DNA from: Hydrogenophaga sp.
Lineage (GTDB): Bacteria; Pseudomonadota; Gammaproteobacteria; Burkholderiales; Burkholderiaceae_C
Length of the DNA: 64,000 nucleotides
NCBI RefSeq assembly: GCF_030373225.1
Contig: NZ_JAUCZG010000012.1
Span: forward strand, 1-64,000
Direction: 5' to 3'
In this document: positions 1-8,471 of the stretch, one piece after another
How the letters are laid out: each line of letters begins with the position of its first letter
How positions within the stretch are numbered: position 1 is the first letter of the stretch
Translations under genes and position numbers: made by a program
Notes under the pieces: generated by a model
Seen by the model: the letters and a program-made list of their open reading frames with translations, nothing else
What the model was told of the DNA's origin: nothing
Database searches by the model: none

Positions 1-222
1 AGGCCCAGCCCCCTCGGGGGGCAGCGGACCTCGCGCAGCGGGGGAGCGTGGGGGCTTCCGGATCCGGCTCCGGGCCGCCCCAAGCCGGATCAGCCCCCTC
101 GGGGGGCAGCGGACCTCGCGAAGCGGGGGAGCGTGGGGGCACGCAGATCCGGCGCCGGGCCGCCCCAAGCCGGATCAGCCCCCTCGGGGGGCAGCGGACC
201 TCGCGAAGCGGGGCAGCGTGGG
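1..222. repeat. 85-bp tandem GC-rich repeat, about 2.6 copies
   Basis: The segment beginning AGCCCCCTCGGGGGGCAGCG recurs at 7, 92 and 177, giving an exact 85-bp period. Each unit holds the palindromic core CCCCCTCGGGGG and an arm ending GGGGGAGCGTGGGGGC. The third copy differs by one base (GGGGCAGCG). The same unit, inverted and with an 84-bp period, lies inside the acetoacetyl-CoA synthetase gene near 44.7 kb, so it is a dispersed chromosomal element. It sits just downstream of minE. The left end is cut by the window, so total copy number is unknown. Confidence 0.9.
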
Positions 223-226
223 GGCC

Positions 227-487
227 CTACTTCCGGTCCGGCAATTCGATCTTGACTTCCAGCACATCCAGGTTGTCCTGGCGGTCGAGCTGGACCTTGA
301 TGTCGTCCGGGTTGATCTTGATGTATTTGCTGATCACGGCGACCAGTTCACGCTGCAGCGCGGGCAGGTAGTCGGGTTCGGAGGCGCTTCGGCCGCTGCG
401 TTCGTGGGCCAGGATGATCTGCAGCCGCTCCTTGGCCACGCTGGCGGTTTTTTTCTTCTCGCCGAGCAGAAAGGAAAAGATCGACAT
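227..487 (-). CDS. minE: MinE, cell-division topological specificity factor
   Basis: MinE drives pole-to-pole oscillation of the MinCD inhibitor by stimulating MinD ATPase, so that FtsZ rings form at midcell. The 86-residue protein has the family's length. Its N-terminus [13 protein letters not shown] is the usual membrane-targeting segment. The following stretch around [12 protein letters not shown] is the anti-MinCD helix that contacts MinD. The C-terminal half forms the dimerising topological domain. It begins 3 bases after the minD stop as the last gene of minCDE. The sequence match and operon context leave little doubt. Confidence 0.97.
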   Translation of the reverse strand: MSIFSFLLGEKKKTASVAKERLQIILAHERSGRSASEPDYLPALQRELVAVISKYIKINPDDIKVQLDRQDNLDVLEVKIELPDRK

Positions 488-490
488 GCG

Positions 491-1306
491 TCACTTCCCC
501 CCGAACAGGCGTTTGAAAAAACCGGCCTTCTCGGCCTCGATGAAACGCAGCGGCTTGTCTGCGCCCAGAAAGCGGTCGATCACATCGCTGTAGGCCTCGG
601 CCACATCGGTGCCCTTGAGGTGGATCGCGGGCGTGCCCTGGTTGGACGCGGTCAGCACGTTTTCGCTTTCGGGGATCACGCCGATGAGCTTGATGCGCAG
701 GATGTCCTGGATGTCCTCGAGCGAGAGCATCTGCCCGTCAGCCACGCGCGTGGGGTTGTAGCGCGTGATCAGCAGGTGTTCCTTGATGGGTTCCTTGCCT
801 TCGATGGCGCGCTGCGTCTTGCTGCCCAGCATGCCCAGGATGCGGTCGGAATCGCGCACGCTGGAGACCTCGGGGTTGGTCACGATCAATGCTTCGTCGG
901 CGTAGTGCATGGCCATGAGCGCACCGGTCTCGATGCCGGCGGGCGAATCGCACACGATGTACTCGAAGCCCATGGCAGCGAGGTCGTTGAGCACCTTGTG
1001 CACGCCTTCCTGGCTGAGCGCGTCCTTGTCCCGCGTCTGGCTGGCGGCCAGCACGAACAGGTTGTCGCACTGCTTGTCCTTGATCAGCGCCTGATTCAGG
1101 TTGGCTTCACCCTGGATCACATTGATCAGGTCATACACCACGCGCCGCTCGCACCCCATGATCAGGTCGAGGTTGCGCAGGCCGACGTCGAAGTCGATGA
1201 CGGCGGTCTTGTGACCGCGCATGGCAAGGCCGGAGGCAAAGCTGGCGCTGGTGGTGGTCTTGCCCACACCGCCCTTGCCGGAGGTGACGACAACGATTTT
1301 GGTCAT
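491..1306 (-). CDS. minD: MinD, septum-site-determining membrane ATPase
   Basis: MinD is a ParA/MinD-family ATPase that binds the inner membrane when ATP-bound, recruits MinC and is released by MinE. The 271 residues carry the deviant Walker A box KGGVGKTT at 11-18. The C-terminal amphipathic membrane anchor is visible as KAGFFKRLFGGK at the very end. Length is typical (about 270). It is the middle gene of the min operon, 34 bases after minC and 3 bases before minE. Confidence 0.98.
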   Translation of the reverse strand: MTKIVVVTSGKGGVGKTTTSASFASGLAMRGHKTAVIDFDVGLRNLDLIMGCERRVVYDLINVIQGEANLNQALIKDKQCDNLFVLAASQTRDKDALSQEGVHKVLNDLAAMGFEYIVCDSPAGIETGALMAMHYADEALIVTNPEVSSVRDSDRILGMLGSKTQRAIEGKEPIKEHLLITRYNPTRVADGQMLSLEDIQDILRIKLIGVIPESENVLTASNQGTPAIHLKGTDVAEAYSDVIDRFLGADKPLRFIEAEKAGFFKRLFGGK

Positions 1307-1340
1307 GGTGAAGGTCCTTCTGTTCGAAAAATGGGGGGTG

Positions 1341-2120
1341 TCAAACGCCGAGGGCGTCGATCACCAGCTTGTCGCCGTCGGGCCCGGGCAGCAGACGCAC
1401 CTGGGCCGGCTTGCCCTGGATGGTGTCGGGCAAGGGCACTTCGCTGGTGCGGTAGATGCCGGCGATCGAGATCAGCTCGGGTGCCATGCCCAGGGCAAAG
1501 ATGCGTGCATCGGTGTTGCCACGGGCGCCGGCGATGGCCTTGCCGCGCAGCGGTGCGTACACATGGATGTGGCCGTCGGCAATCACCTCGGCACCCGGGT
1601 TGACCATGGCCATCATCACCAGATCGCGCCCGCGGGCATACACCTGCTGGCCCGAGCGCAGGGGTTTGTCGATGACCAGCGCGCCGGGCGCGAACGCCGG
1701 GGTAGCGGGCGCTGCGGCGGCCACCGGCTCGGGCGGCACGACCATGTCGGTCGGCATCACGGACGGTGGTGCGCGCTGCACCGATGCGTCGGGTGTGTTG
1801 GTCAGACCGGCGGCCAGGGCCAGCCGGGTCTGTTCGATGGTGCCGCCGCGCACCGCCAGCGGCACCAGCCGGTACTGGCGCAACAAGGCCTGCAAGGCAC
1901 CGAAATCGGGCAAGGCCTGGGCCTCGGCCACGTTCAGGGGGTGCAGGTCGATGACCAGTGGATCGTGGTCGAAAAAGTCAGGAATGTCGCCAAAGCGCTG
2001 GGCCAGTTCGAGTGCCAGGCGATCGAGGTCGGACGACTTGAGCATGAGCGCCACCAGGGGCAGGTGGGCGCTTTTGATTTCAAAGGTGGTGGGCGCGTTT
2101 CCTGCGAGGGCAACAGACAT
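1341..2120 (-). CDS. minC: MinC, septum formation inhibitor
   Basis: MinC antagonises FtsZ assembly when held at the membrane by MinD. The 259 residues divide into an N-terminal FtsZ-inhibiting domain (about 1-105), a proline/alanine-rich linker and a C-terminal beta-helix. That last domain shows the family landmarks SGQQVYARGRDLV and ADGHIHVYAPLRGKA, the MinD-binding and dimerisation face. It is the first gene of minCDE. Its promoter should lie in the 400-bp intergenic stretch upstream. Confidence 0.96.
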   Translation of the reverse strand: MSVALAGNAPTTFEIKSAHLPLVALMLKSSDLDRLALELAQRFGDIPDFFDHDPLVIDLHPLNVAEAQALPDFGALQALLRQYRLVPLAVRGGTIEQTRLALAAGLTNTPDASVQRAPPSVMPTDMVVPPEPVAAAAPATPAFAPGALVIDKPLRSGQQVYARGRDLVMMAMVNPGAEVIADGHIHVYAPLRGKAIAGARGNTDARIFALGMAPELISIAGIYRTSEVPLPDTIQGKPAQVRLLPGPDGDKLVIDALGV

Positions 2121-2522
2121 GGGCGGAACAGGCTCACAAAAAAGGCCGCCGGCCCGCGCGTCGCAAAGCGCCGGGGGTCGGTCATGAAGCGGCGCAGTTT
2201 AACAGCCGGGCTGCACGGCGCCGGCAAGCGCATGTGCCCAGGTGTCAGGGCATGTTTCCGCCGTTCGGACAACAAACCTGTGTATATCTTTTGAACAAGC
2301 CAGCACTTATCCACAGGGCGGTTGAAAACCTGGCGGTTATCCTTTTTTCGGCCGACCGGGCCAGGGGTGCTTCACACAGCCTTTGAACGGGGCCAAGTCC
2401 TTGATCGGACAAGAGAAAGGGCGCTTGTCCACAGTGGACAGCGCCCTCTACTACTACTGCTATCTTGTATTAAAGGAATCTATAAGAACAAGCGCAGAGA
2501 AGTCCCCCGGCTTGGGAGCCGG
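2121..2522. other. Intergenic region upstream of minC with AT-rich patch and DnaA-box-like site
   Basis: No gene is visible here. The stretch must hold the leftward minC promoter and the end of the Spy-like transcript. Visible signals are a perfect TTATCCACA (2307-2315, the canonical DnaA-box sequence), a TATACA-like leftward -10 candidate near 2282-2287, a strong inverted repeat at 2418-2447, and a patch near 2460-2490 far richer in A and T than the surroundings. I could not pair a convincing -35 with any -10, so the promoter is not placed. Confidence 0.5.
2418..2447. other. Strong inverted repeat upstream of min operon
   Basis: GGGCGC, a bulged T, then TGTCCAC and, across a central A, GTGGACA and GCGCCC: thirteen paired bases with one bulge and almost no loop. 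It has no T-run on either side, so a simple intrinsic terminator is unlikely. A cruciform or a dimeric-protein operator fits better. It contains TTGTCCACA, one base from a DnaA box. The function is unknown. Confidence 0.55.
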
Positions 2523-3089
2523 TCAGATCGTGCTGCCCATGCGGTGGTGTCCGCCGCCGTGGTGGTGGTTTTTGCCGTGACCTTTCATGCCGGCGCGCTG
2601 GTAACCCTGCATCTGCCTGGCATCGAACACCTTTTGCTGTTCGGCATTGAGTGCGGCGTAAAAACTCTTGATCGCGTCGTGGCGCTGGCCCATGCGGGCA
2701 TCACGTTCGGCCTTCATGGCCGCCATCTTGTCGAGCCGCTGGGGTGTGGTCAGTGCCGACCAGTCTTCGCGCGGACCCTGACGCGCCGGTCGTGCCTGTG
2801 GCTGTGTGCGGGCCACAAAGGCGTTCCAGGCGGGCTCCTGGTCGGCGGTGATCTTCAGTTCGGCCTTCAGGGCCGCCTGACGCTCGGCCATGCGCTGCTG
2901 CATGCGGGCCATGCGCTCGGCGCGTTTTGCATCGCGCTGGCCATCCCTGGCGCCTTCCTGCGCTTGCTGGGTGGTGGTGGGTGCTGCGGGAGCCGCCGGG
3001 GTGTTCTGGGCGATGGCGGTGGCCGAGAGGCCGGCAAAGGCAGCTGCCAGGGCGGCAGCCATCAGTGCACGTTTGGGAATCGATGTCAT
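2523..3089 (-). CDS. Spy/CpxP-like (LTXXQ) periplasmic protein with His-rich tail
   Basis: Likely a periplasmic chaperone or stress protein of the Spy/CpxP type. The 188 residues open with a signal peptide ending AIA at 25-27 (predicted cut before Gln28). The mature part is charged, helical and Arg/Met/Gln-rich. It carries the LTxxQ-like segment LTTPQRLDK and a second half resembling a repeat (LNAEQQKVFD). The C-terminus is His/Gly-rich (KNHHHGGGHHR), suggesting metal binding. The ATG at 3089 was chosen because AAGGAG precedes it by 6 bases. Longer upstream frame has no ribosome site. Its neighbours are copper-response genes, so a role in metal stress is a reasonable inference. Confidence 0.75.
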   Translation of the reverse strand: MTSIPKRALMAAALAAAFAGLSATAIAQNTPAAPAAPTTTQQAQEGARDGQRDAKRAERMARMQQRMAERQAALKAELKITADQEPAWNAFVARTQPQARPARQGPREDWSALTTPQRLDKMAAMKAERDARMGQRHDAIKSFYAALNAEQQKVFDARQMQGYQRAGMKGHGKNHHHGGGHHRMGSTI

Positions 3090-3153
3090 GTTCACTCCTT
3101 GTGACCGTTGAAGAAAAATCACCACAGCCATGGGAAGCGGCTCTGGAATGGCT

Positions 3154-3684
3154 TCAGTGTGGTCGGGGGGTGTTTCTGCGCGGTGCGGCCGTTGTGGCGG
3201 GCTTGTAAAGTTTTGTTCCGCTTTTCGCGGCCGTTGCCGGCTCGTCGGGCGCATGCGCGAAGTTGTCCAGGATCGGACAGTCCGGGCGGCCATCGCCCGG
3301 GCACAGGTGCATCAGGCTGTCGAGCGTTCGCTGCATGGCCTGCAAGGCCTGGATGCGCTGCGCGAGTTCGTCCAGGTGCTTGCGGGTGATGCGTTTGACG
3401 GTCGCGCTGCTGCGCTTGCGGTTGTGCCACAGGCTCACCAGCTCCGCGATGGCGTCCAGGCCGAAGCCCATGTCGCGGGCGCGGCGGATGAAGCGCAGCG
3501 TGTGGACATCGGCCAGCGTGTACTGGCGGTAGTTGCTGTCGGTGCGCACCACGCCACCGAGCAGCCCCGATGCTTCGTAGTGGCGCAGCATCTTGGGTGA
3601 GATGCCGCTGAGCGCTGCGGCCTTGCCGATGTTGATCGGCCAGGCAATCCGCAGTTCGGGTGCTTCGTCCTGCAGGGTGTTCAT
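3154..3684 (-). CDS. cueR: CueR, MerR-family copper-responsive activator
   Basis: CueR senses cytoplasmic Cu(I) and untwists promoters with over-long spacers. The 176 residues show the MerR winged helix (about 17-85, with NIGKAAALSGISPKMLRHYE), a dimerisation coiled coil, and the metal loop MHLCPGDGRPDCPILDN whose two cysteines are spaced as in CueR. A C-terminal tail of about 35 residues rich in Ala, Thr and Pro extends beyond classical CueR. It lies 14 bases after copZ, apparently one transcript, and faces divergent copA. CueR-type operators for both directions are visible upstream. Confidence 0.93.
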   Translation of the reverse strand: MNTLQDEAPELRIAWPINIGKAAALSGISPKMLRHYEASGLLGGVVRTDSNYRQYTLADVHTLRFIRRARDMGFGLDAIAELVSLWHNRKRSSATVKRITRKHLDELAQRIQALQAMQRTLDSLMHLCPGDGRPDCPILDNFAHAPDEPATAAKSGTKLYKPATTAAPRRNTPRPH

Positions 3685-3698
3685 GGCGCCGGCGGTGA

Positions 3699-3896
3699 TC
3701 AGGCGGCCACCTGGTAGCCCTCTTCGCGAATGGCCTCGGCCAGCGCGTCGCGGTCTTGTGTGGTGTCGACTTCGACGCGGTTCTGTGCCCGGTCGATCGT
3801 GACCTGTGCCTTGGGGTCGAGTCGTCGGATGGCGATGGTCACGGCCTTCTCGCAGTGACCGCAGGTCATGCCTTGCACGGTGAAGATTTCGCTCAT
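3699..3896 (-). CDS. copZ: CopZ-like copper chaperone (HMA domain)
   Basis: A 65-residue heavy-metal-associated domain protein that would carry Cu(I) in the cytoplasm and hand it to CopA or CueR. The binding motif GMTCGHC occupies 9-15, with Cys12 and Cys15 as ligands, in a standard ferredoxin-like HMA fold length. AAGGAA precedes the ATG by 6 bases. It is first in a leftward copZ-cueR unit behind a CueR-type promoter. Confidence 0.93.
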   Translation of the reverse strand: MSEIFTVQGMTCGHCEKAVTIAIRRLDPKAQVTIDRAQNRVEVDTTQDRDALAEAIREEGYQVAA

Positions 3897-3926
3897 GGGA
3901 ATTCCTTGATGGATTGGAGAGAGCGC

Positions 3927-3958
3927 ATTGTCATCCTTGACACCATGTGAAGGTCAAG
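3927..3958 (-). promoter_or_regulatory. CueR-type promoter/operator for copZ-cueR
   Basis: Reading leftward, TTGACC (-35) and GACAAT (-10) are separated by 19 bases, the over-long spacer typical of MerR-family promoters. Within the spacer lies the dyad CTTGACCTTCACATGGTGTC, close to known CueR boxes. The predicted start falls about 20 bases before the copZ ATG, leaving room for its AAGGAA site. Binding by CueR is inferred from family knowledge. Confidence 0.85.
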
Positions 3959-3969
3959 CGCAGACCCTG

Positions 3970-4001
3970 CTTGACCTTCCCATGGTGGTAAAGCTTATGC
4001 T
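3970..4001 (+). promoter_or_regulatory. CueR-type promoter/operator for copA
   Basis: TTGACC (3971-3976) and TATGCT (3996-4001) are separated by 19 bases, with the CueR-like dyad CTTGACCTTCCCATGGTGGT in between. It is arranged back to back with the copZ promoter, the two boxes being only 11 bases apart. The expected transcription start is at or next to the annotated copA ATG (4008), which would give a leaderless message. Confidence 0.88.
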
Positions 4002-4007
4002 GGCTCG

Positions 4008-6308
4008 ATGAACACGATGACCACCACAGACACTTCCCAACCGCCCGGTCGAATCGACATCGGCATTGGCGGCATGACCTGCGCCTCGTGCGTGCTTCGC
4101 GTCGAGAAGGCGTTGAAGAAACAGCCGGGCGTGTCCGAAGCCACGGTGAACCTGGCCACCGAATCGGCCCGGGTGCTGATCGAAGGTGGCGATGCGCCCG
4201 CATCGCTGGCCCGCATCAAGCGTGCGGTGCGCGATGCGGGTTACGAGCCGCGCTCGATGGATGCCATCGAAGAGGCCGCCGTGGTTGGTTGGCTCGGCTT
4301 GCCACGCGATGTTCTGCCGGTGCTGATCGGCATCGTGCTGTCGGCACCCCTGGTGCTGCCCATGGTGGGAGACCTGTTCGGCGGGCACTGGATGCTGCCG
4401 GCGTGGATGCAGTTTGTGCTGGCCACGCCGGTGCAGTTCGTGCTGGGCGCACGCTTCTACCGCGCCGGCTGGCACGCCCTCAAGGCGCGCACCGGCAACA
4501 TGGAACTGCTGGTCGCGATCGGCACCACGGCGGCCTGGGCGCTGTCCGTCTGGTTGTGGTGGCGTGCCGCTGCGGGCGACATGCCGCACCTGTATTTCGA
4601 GGCCTCGGCCGTGGTGATCACACTGGTGCTGCTGGGCAAGTGGCTTGAAGCGCGCGCCAAGCGCCAGACCACCAGCGCGATCCGGGCCTTGCAGTCCTTG
4701 CGTCCCGAGCGCGCGCACCTGTTGCCCGATGGCCTTGTGCGCACCGAGATCACCGATGTGGCGGTGGACGAGTTGTTGCCGGGTGACGTGGTGCGCGTGT
4801 TGCCGGGTGAGCGGTTCGCAGCCGATGGCACGGTGGTGCAGGGCAGCACGCAGGCCGACGAATCCATGCTCACGGGTGAGGCCATGCCGGTGCCCAAGGA
4901 AGTGGGTGACGGTGTGACCGGCGGTTCGCTCAACGGCGAAGGAGCGGTGGAGGTGAAGGTGCGCGCCATCGGTGCGCACAGCGTGCTCGCGCAGATCATT
5001 GCGCTGGTGCAGGACGCGCAGGCCGGCAAGGCGCCGGTGCAGCGGCTGGTCGACCAGGTGGCGGCCGTGTTTGTTCCAGTGGTGCTCGTGATTGCGCTGC
5101 TCACCATGCTGGGCTGGCTGTGGACCGGCACGCCCATGGAGGAAGCGTTGATCCACGCGGTGGCCGTGCTCGTGATTGCCTGCCCGTGTGCCCTGGGTCT
5201 GGCCACACCGGCGGCCATCATGGCGGGCACGGGCGTGGCGGCGAAGCACGGCATCCTGATCAAGGACGCACAGGCGCTGGAGATCGCGCACAAGGTCGAC
5301 ACCGTGGCGTTCGACAAGACCGGCACCCTGACCGAGGGGCATCCGCGCCTGTTGCTGATCGAAGCGGCCCCAGGCGTTGACGAGGTGTCGGTGCTGCAGA
5401 CGGCGGCGGCCCTGCAGGCACAGAGTGCGCACCCGCTGGCCCGCGCTGTGCTGGATGCTGCCCACGCCCGTTCGCTGGCGGTGGCACCCGATGCGGCGCA
5501 GGACGTGCAGGCCGTGTCGGGCCGCGGCAGCCAGGGCACGGTGCAGGGCACCCGCCTGTCGCTGGGCAGTTTGCGCTGGATGGCGCAGCTCGGCATCGAT
5601 CTGGGGCCACTGGCCGCGCGGGCCCAGGCGCTGCAGCAACAAGGGTCGACCGTGTCGGTGCTGGCCAGCCAGGCTGCCGGCGGCACCGGATGGTCTCCGC
5701 TGGCCTTGCTGGCCTTTGGCGACGAACCCAAGGTGGGTGCAGCCGCGGCCATCGCCGAACTGCGCGCGGCCGGCATGCGGCTGTTCATGGTGTCGGGTGA
5801 CAACCAGGGCGCGGCCCTGGCCATGGCCACGCGCCTGGGTCTGCGCGCGGCCGACGGCGAGGTGATTGCCGAGGTGTTGCCGGGTGACAAGGCGGCGGTG
5901 GTCAGCCGCTTGAAGCAGGGCGGCCATGTTGTGGTCATGGTGGGCGATGGTGTGAACGATGCCCCCGCATTGGCGGTGGCCGATGTCGGCATGGCCATGA
6001 GCCACAGCCAGGGCGGCAGCTCCGACGTGGCCATGCACGCGGCCGGCATCACGCTGATGCGGGGCGACCCGCTGATGGTGGCGGCCGCGCTCGACATCTC
6101 GCGCCGCACCGTGAGCAAGATCCGGCAGAACCTGTTCTGGGCCTTTGCCTACAACGTGGCCGGCATTCCGCTCGCGGCGCTGGGTTTCCTGAGTCCGGTG
6201 GTGGCGGGCGCGGCCATGGCGCTGAGCTCGGTCAGCGTGGTGAGCAACGCCTTGCTGCTCAAGCGCTGGAAGCCGCCACAGCGCCGGGCCCCGGGCCCGA
6301 TGCCTTGA
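4008..6308 (+). CDS. copA: CopA, Cu(I)-exporting P1B-type ATPase
   Basis: Pumps Cu(I) from cytoplasm to periplasm, hydrolysing ATP. The 766 residues contain one N-terminal HMA domain (GMTCASC at 22-28), membrane helices, the actuator TGE motif ([10 protein letters not shown]), the transport motif CPC at 392-394, the phosphorylation site DKTGTLT with Asp436, and the hinge GDGVNDAPA starting at 646. Length is normal for a one-HMA bacterial CopA. The ATG at 4008 has no ribosome-binding site and sits at the predicted transcription start. A second Met three codons later is an alternative. It is controlled by the divergent CueR promoter. Confidence 0.96.
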   Translation: MNTMTTTDTSQPPGRIDIGIGGMTCASCVLRVEKALKKQPGVSEATVNLATESARVLIEGGDAPASLARIKRAVRDAGYEPRSMDAIEEAAVVGWLGLPRDVLPVLIGIVLSAPLVLPMVGDLFGGHWMLPAWMQFVLATPVQFVLGARFYRAGWHALKARTGNMELLVAIGTTAAWALSVWLWWRAAAGDMPHLYFEASAVVITLVLLGKWLEARAKRQTTSAIRALQSLRPERAHLLPDGLVRTEITDVAVDELLPGDVVRVLPGERFAADGTVVQGSTQADESMLTGEAMPVPKEVGDGVTGGSLNGEGAVEVKVRAIGAHSVLAQIIALVQDAQAGKAPVQRLVDQVAAVFVPVVLVIALLTMLGWLWTGTPMEEALIHAVAVLVIACPCALGLATPAAIMAGTGVAAKHGILIKDAQALEIAHKVDTVAFDKTGTLTEGHPRLLLIEAAPGVDEVSVLQTAAALQAQSAHPLARAVLDAAHARSLAVAPDAAQDVQAVSGRGSQGTVQGTRLSLGSLRWMAQLGIDLGPLAARAQALQQQGSTVSVLASQAAGGTGWSPLALLAFGDEPKVGAAAAIAELRAAGMRLFMVSGDNQGAALAMATRLGLRAADGEVIAEVLPGDKAAVVSRLKQGGHVVVMVGDGVNDAPALAVADVGMAMSHSQGGSSDVAMHAAGITLMRGDPLMVAAALDISRRTVSKIRQNLFWAFAYNVAGIPLAALGFLSPVVAGAAMALSSVSVVSNALLLKRWKPPQRRAPGPMP

Positions 6309-6381
6309 CCTGTGTCAAGGCAGGCCGGTGAATGCTGGGAGAAGCTCGGGACCTTGTTGAAGTGCATCCCAGGAGACAACC

Positions 6382-6975
6382 ATGAACCACAGTGCCCTGC
6401 GCGTGATCCGTGACGAACACGCGAGCCTGGCCGCGATGCTGAAGTCGATGCTGCAGATGATCCAGCGAGGGCCCGACGCCGATGGCAAGCACGCGCCCGA
6501 ACAGTACTTCGACGTGCTGCGCGCCATGCTGTTCTACATCGACGAGTTTCCCGAGAAGCTGCACCATCCCAAGGAGTCGGACTTGCTGTTCCCGCGTGTG
6601 GCACGTGTGGCGCCGCACGTGATGTCGACCATCGAACGCCTCGAGAGCGACCACATGAGCGGCGAGGTCCGGGTGCGCGGACTGATGCACCTGCTGATGG
6701 CCTGGGAGTACCTGGGCGAGAGCCGGCGCGCGGCGTTCGAGGAAGAAGCGCTGCGCTATGTGCAGTTCTACCTGGAGCACATGCGGCTCGAAGAATCGGT
6801 GCTCCTGCCGGAGGCCGAGAAGGGCCTGACCGAGGCCGACTGGCACGCACTCAACGTGGCCTTTGCCACCCACCGCGACCCACTTGACGAGAAGGGCGCG
6901 CGCGACCCGCAGTTCGACCGCCTGTTCACCCGGATCGTGATGCGGGCACCCGCTCCCGTGGGCCTCGGGGACTGA
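6382..6975 (+). CDS. Hemerythrin HHE-domain protein
   Basis: A 197-residue protein with a four-helix hemerythrin cation-binding domain expected to hold a di-iron centre. Ligand-like motifs occur in order: RDEH (His13), the histidine pair in KLHHPKE, LESDH, and YLEHMRLEE. Such cytoplasmic proteins are linked to oxygen, NO or iron handling in other bacteria. The exact role here cannot be read from sequence. AGGAG stands 7 bases before the ATG. It follows copA by 73 bases and could be co-transcribed, though nothing proves it. Confidence 0.85.
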   Translation: MNHSALRVIRDEHASLAAMLKSMLQMIQRGPDADGKHAPEQYFDVLRAMLFYIDEFPEKLHHPKESDLLFPRVARVAPHVMSTIERLESDHMSGEVRVRGLMHLLMAWEYLGESRRAAFEEEALRYVQFYLEHMRLEESVLLPEAEKGLTEADWHALNVAFATHRDPLDEKGARDPQFDRLFTRIVMRAPAPVGLGD

Positions 6976-7014
6976 GGGAGGACTCCCCGCGACGCCGGTG
7001 CGGCCTGTGGGTGC

Positions 7015-8376
7015 TCAGGACCGCGCCAGGGCGTCCAGCCATTCGTCGAACACGCCCAGCAGCCGCGCCACATCGCTCGGGGTCGTGGCGGGTGAGATCA
7101 GCATCATGCTGTGGAAGGGCGTGAGCAGCACGCCCCGGTTGAGCATGAAAAGGTGGACGAGGGCCTCGAGCTCGCCTTGCGCCTGATCGCGCACGTCCTG
7201 GGCGTTGCGCGGGGTGTGCGCCATGAACTGCAGTTCCATGCGGGCGCCCAGTCGGGTGACGGTCCATGGCCTGCCGGCTGCGTGGATGCGCTCGCGCAGG
7301 CCCTGCTCCAGCGCGGCCGCCACAGTCAGCATGTGGCTGTAGCTGGCCTCGGTGTGCAGGTGGTCGAGCGAGGCCTGCAGCGCGGCCAGCGTGAGCGCGT
7401 TGCCGGCGAGCGTGGTGCCGATGCCGCTGTGGCCTTCGGGAGCCGCGTTCTTGGACCGCAGCATGCGTTCGGCCACGGCCTGTGTGAAGCCGTACACCGC
7501 ACACGGCAGGCCGCCCGCCACCGCCTTGCCGACGACCATGAAGTCGGGGTCCAGCGCATGGGCACGGGCGTAGCCGCCGCGCGCGGTGGAGATGGTGTGG
7601 GTTTCGTCGCAGACGAAGAGCGCACCGTGCTCGCGGCACAGCGCGCGGGCCACCGCCCAGAAACCGGGCTCTGGCGGGACCAGGCCGAAGTTGGTGAGCG
7701 CGGGCTCGGCCAGCAGGCAGGCCACGTCGCCCTGCTTCAACGCCGTTTCCAGTGCATCCAGGTCGTTGAACGGCACCACGCGGGTGAAGGCGGCGTGGTT
7801 GTGCACCTGCCCCAGCACCGACGGACGTGCCAGCGTGGCGCCGCTGGACGGGTCCCTGTCGACCAGCGTGTCGTCGACCGCGCCGTGGTAGCAGCCGTCG
7901 AACACCAGCAGCTGGCTGCGGCCGGTGATGGCGCGCGCCCAGCGCAGCACGAAACGGTTGGCGTCGCTGGCCGACAAGGCCATCTGCCACATGGGCAGGC
8001 CGAAGGTGTTGGCGAGCGCTTCACCCACGTCGGCAGCGTTGGTGGCCGGCAGCATGCAGGTCAGTCCCCGAGCCGCCTGCGCGGCGATGGCCCGCGCCAG
8101 CGGCGGCGGGCTGTGGCCGAACATGGCGCCGGTGTCGCCAAGGCAGAAGTCGCTGTGGTGCAGGCCGTCGGCACAGGTCAGCGTGGCACCCTGCGCCTGT
8201 GCCACGAACAGGGTGGCCGGGCTGGGCCAGTCGCGCATCCAGTGCAGGGGCACGCCGAACAGGTAGTGCCGATGGGCGGCGCGTGCCAGCGCCATCGATT
8301 GCGGGTGGCTGGCGATGAAGCGTTCGCGCTCCGTGTGCAGCATCGCGCGCAGGGTGTCGGTGGCCAGTGGTTTCAT
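7015..8376 (-). CDS. Class III (PLP-dependent) aminotransferase
   Basis: A 453-residue fold-type I PLP enzyme of the omega-aminotransferase / glutamate-1-semialdehyde aminomutase group. It shows the cofactor-binding segment LFVCDETHT and the Schiff-base lysine in FMVVGKAVAGGLP. Residues around LTCADGLHHSDFCLGDTGAMFGH's family equivalent mark the N-terminal substrate part. The protein is longer than typical HemL and lacks a tetrapyrrole-gene context, so HemL is unlikely. The substrate is unknown. It stands alone, convergent with the hemerythrin gene and divergent from the MFS gene. Confidence 0.82.
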   Translation of the reverse strand: MKPLATDTLRAMLHTERERFIASHPQSMALARAAHRHYLFGVPLHWMRDWPSPATLFVAQAQGATLTCADGLHHSDFCLGDTGAMFGHSPPPLARAIAAQAARGLTCMLPATNAADVGEALANTFGLPMWQMALSASDANRFVLRWARAITGRSQLLVFDGCYHGAVDDTLVDRDPSSGATLARPSVLGQVHNHAAFTRVVPFNDLDALETALKQGDVACLLAEPALTNFGLVPPEPGFWAVARALCREHGALFVCDETHTISTARGGYARAHALDPDFMVVGKAVAGGLPCAVYGFTQAVAERMLRSKNAAPEGHSGIGTTLAGNALTLAALQASLDHLHTEASYSHMLTVAAALEQGLRERIHAAGRPWTVTRLGARMELQFMAHTPRNAQDVRDQAQGELEALVHLFMLNRGVLLTPFHSMMLISPATTPSDVARLLGVFDEWLDALARS

Positions 8377-8471
8377 GGCGGGCAGCTTAAGCCGGGCGCG
8401 GGGGCCGTGGGCGCCGCGCGCGCATTGGTTGTCTGCGGCGACCGTGAATTGGCACCGACAATGGCAGACCC

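Noticed and set aside
2307-2315. Chromosome origin near min operon
   Set aside because: Only one perfect DnaA box is present, with no box cluster, AT-rich unwinding element or dnaA gene.
3954-6038. Long open frame antisense to copA
   Set aside because: It is a high-GC shadow frame without family motifs or a ribosome site, and copA is unmistakable on the other strand.
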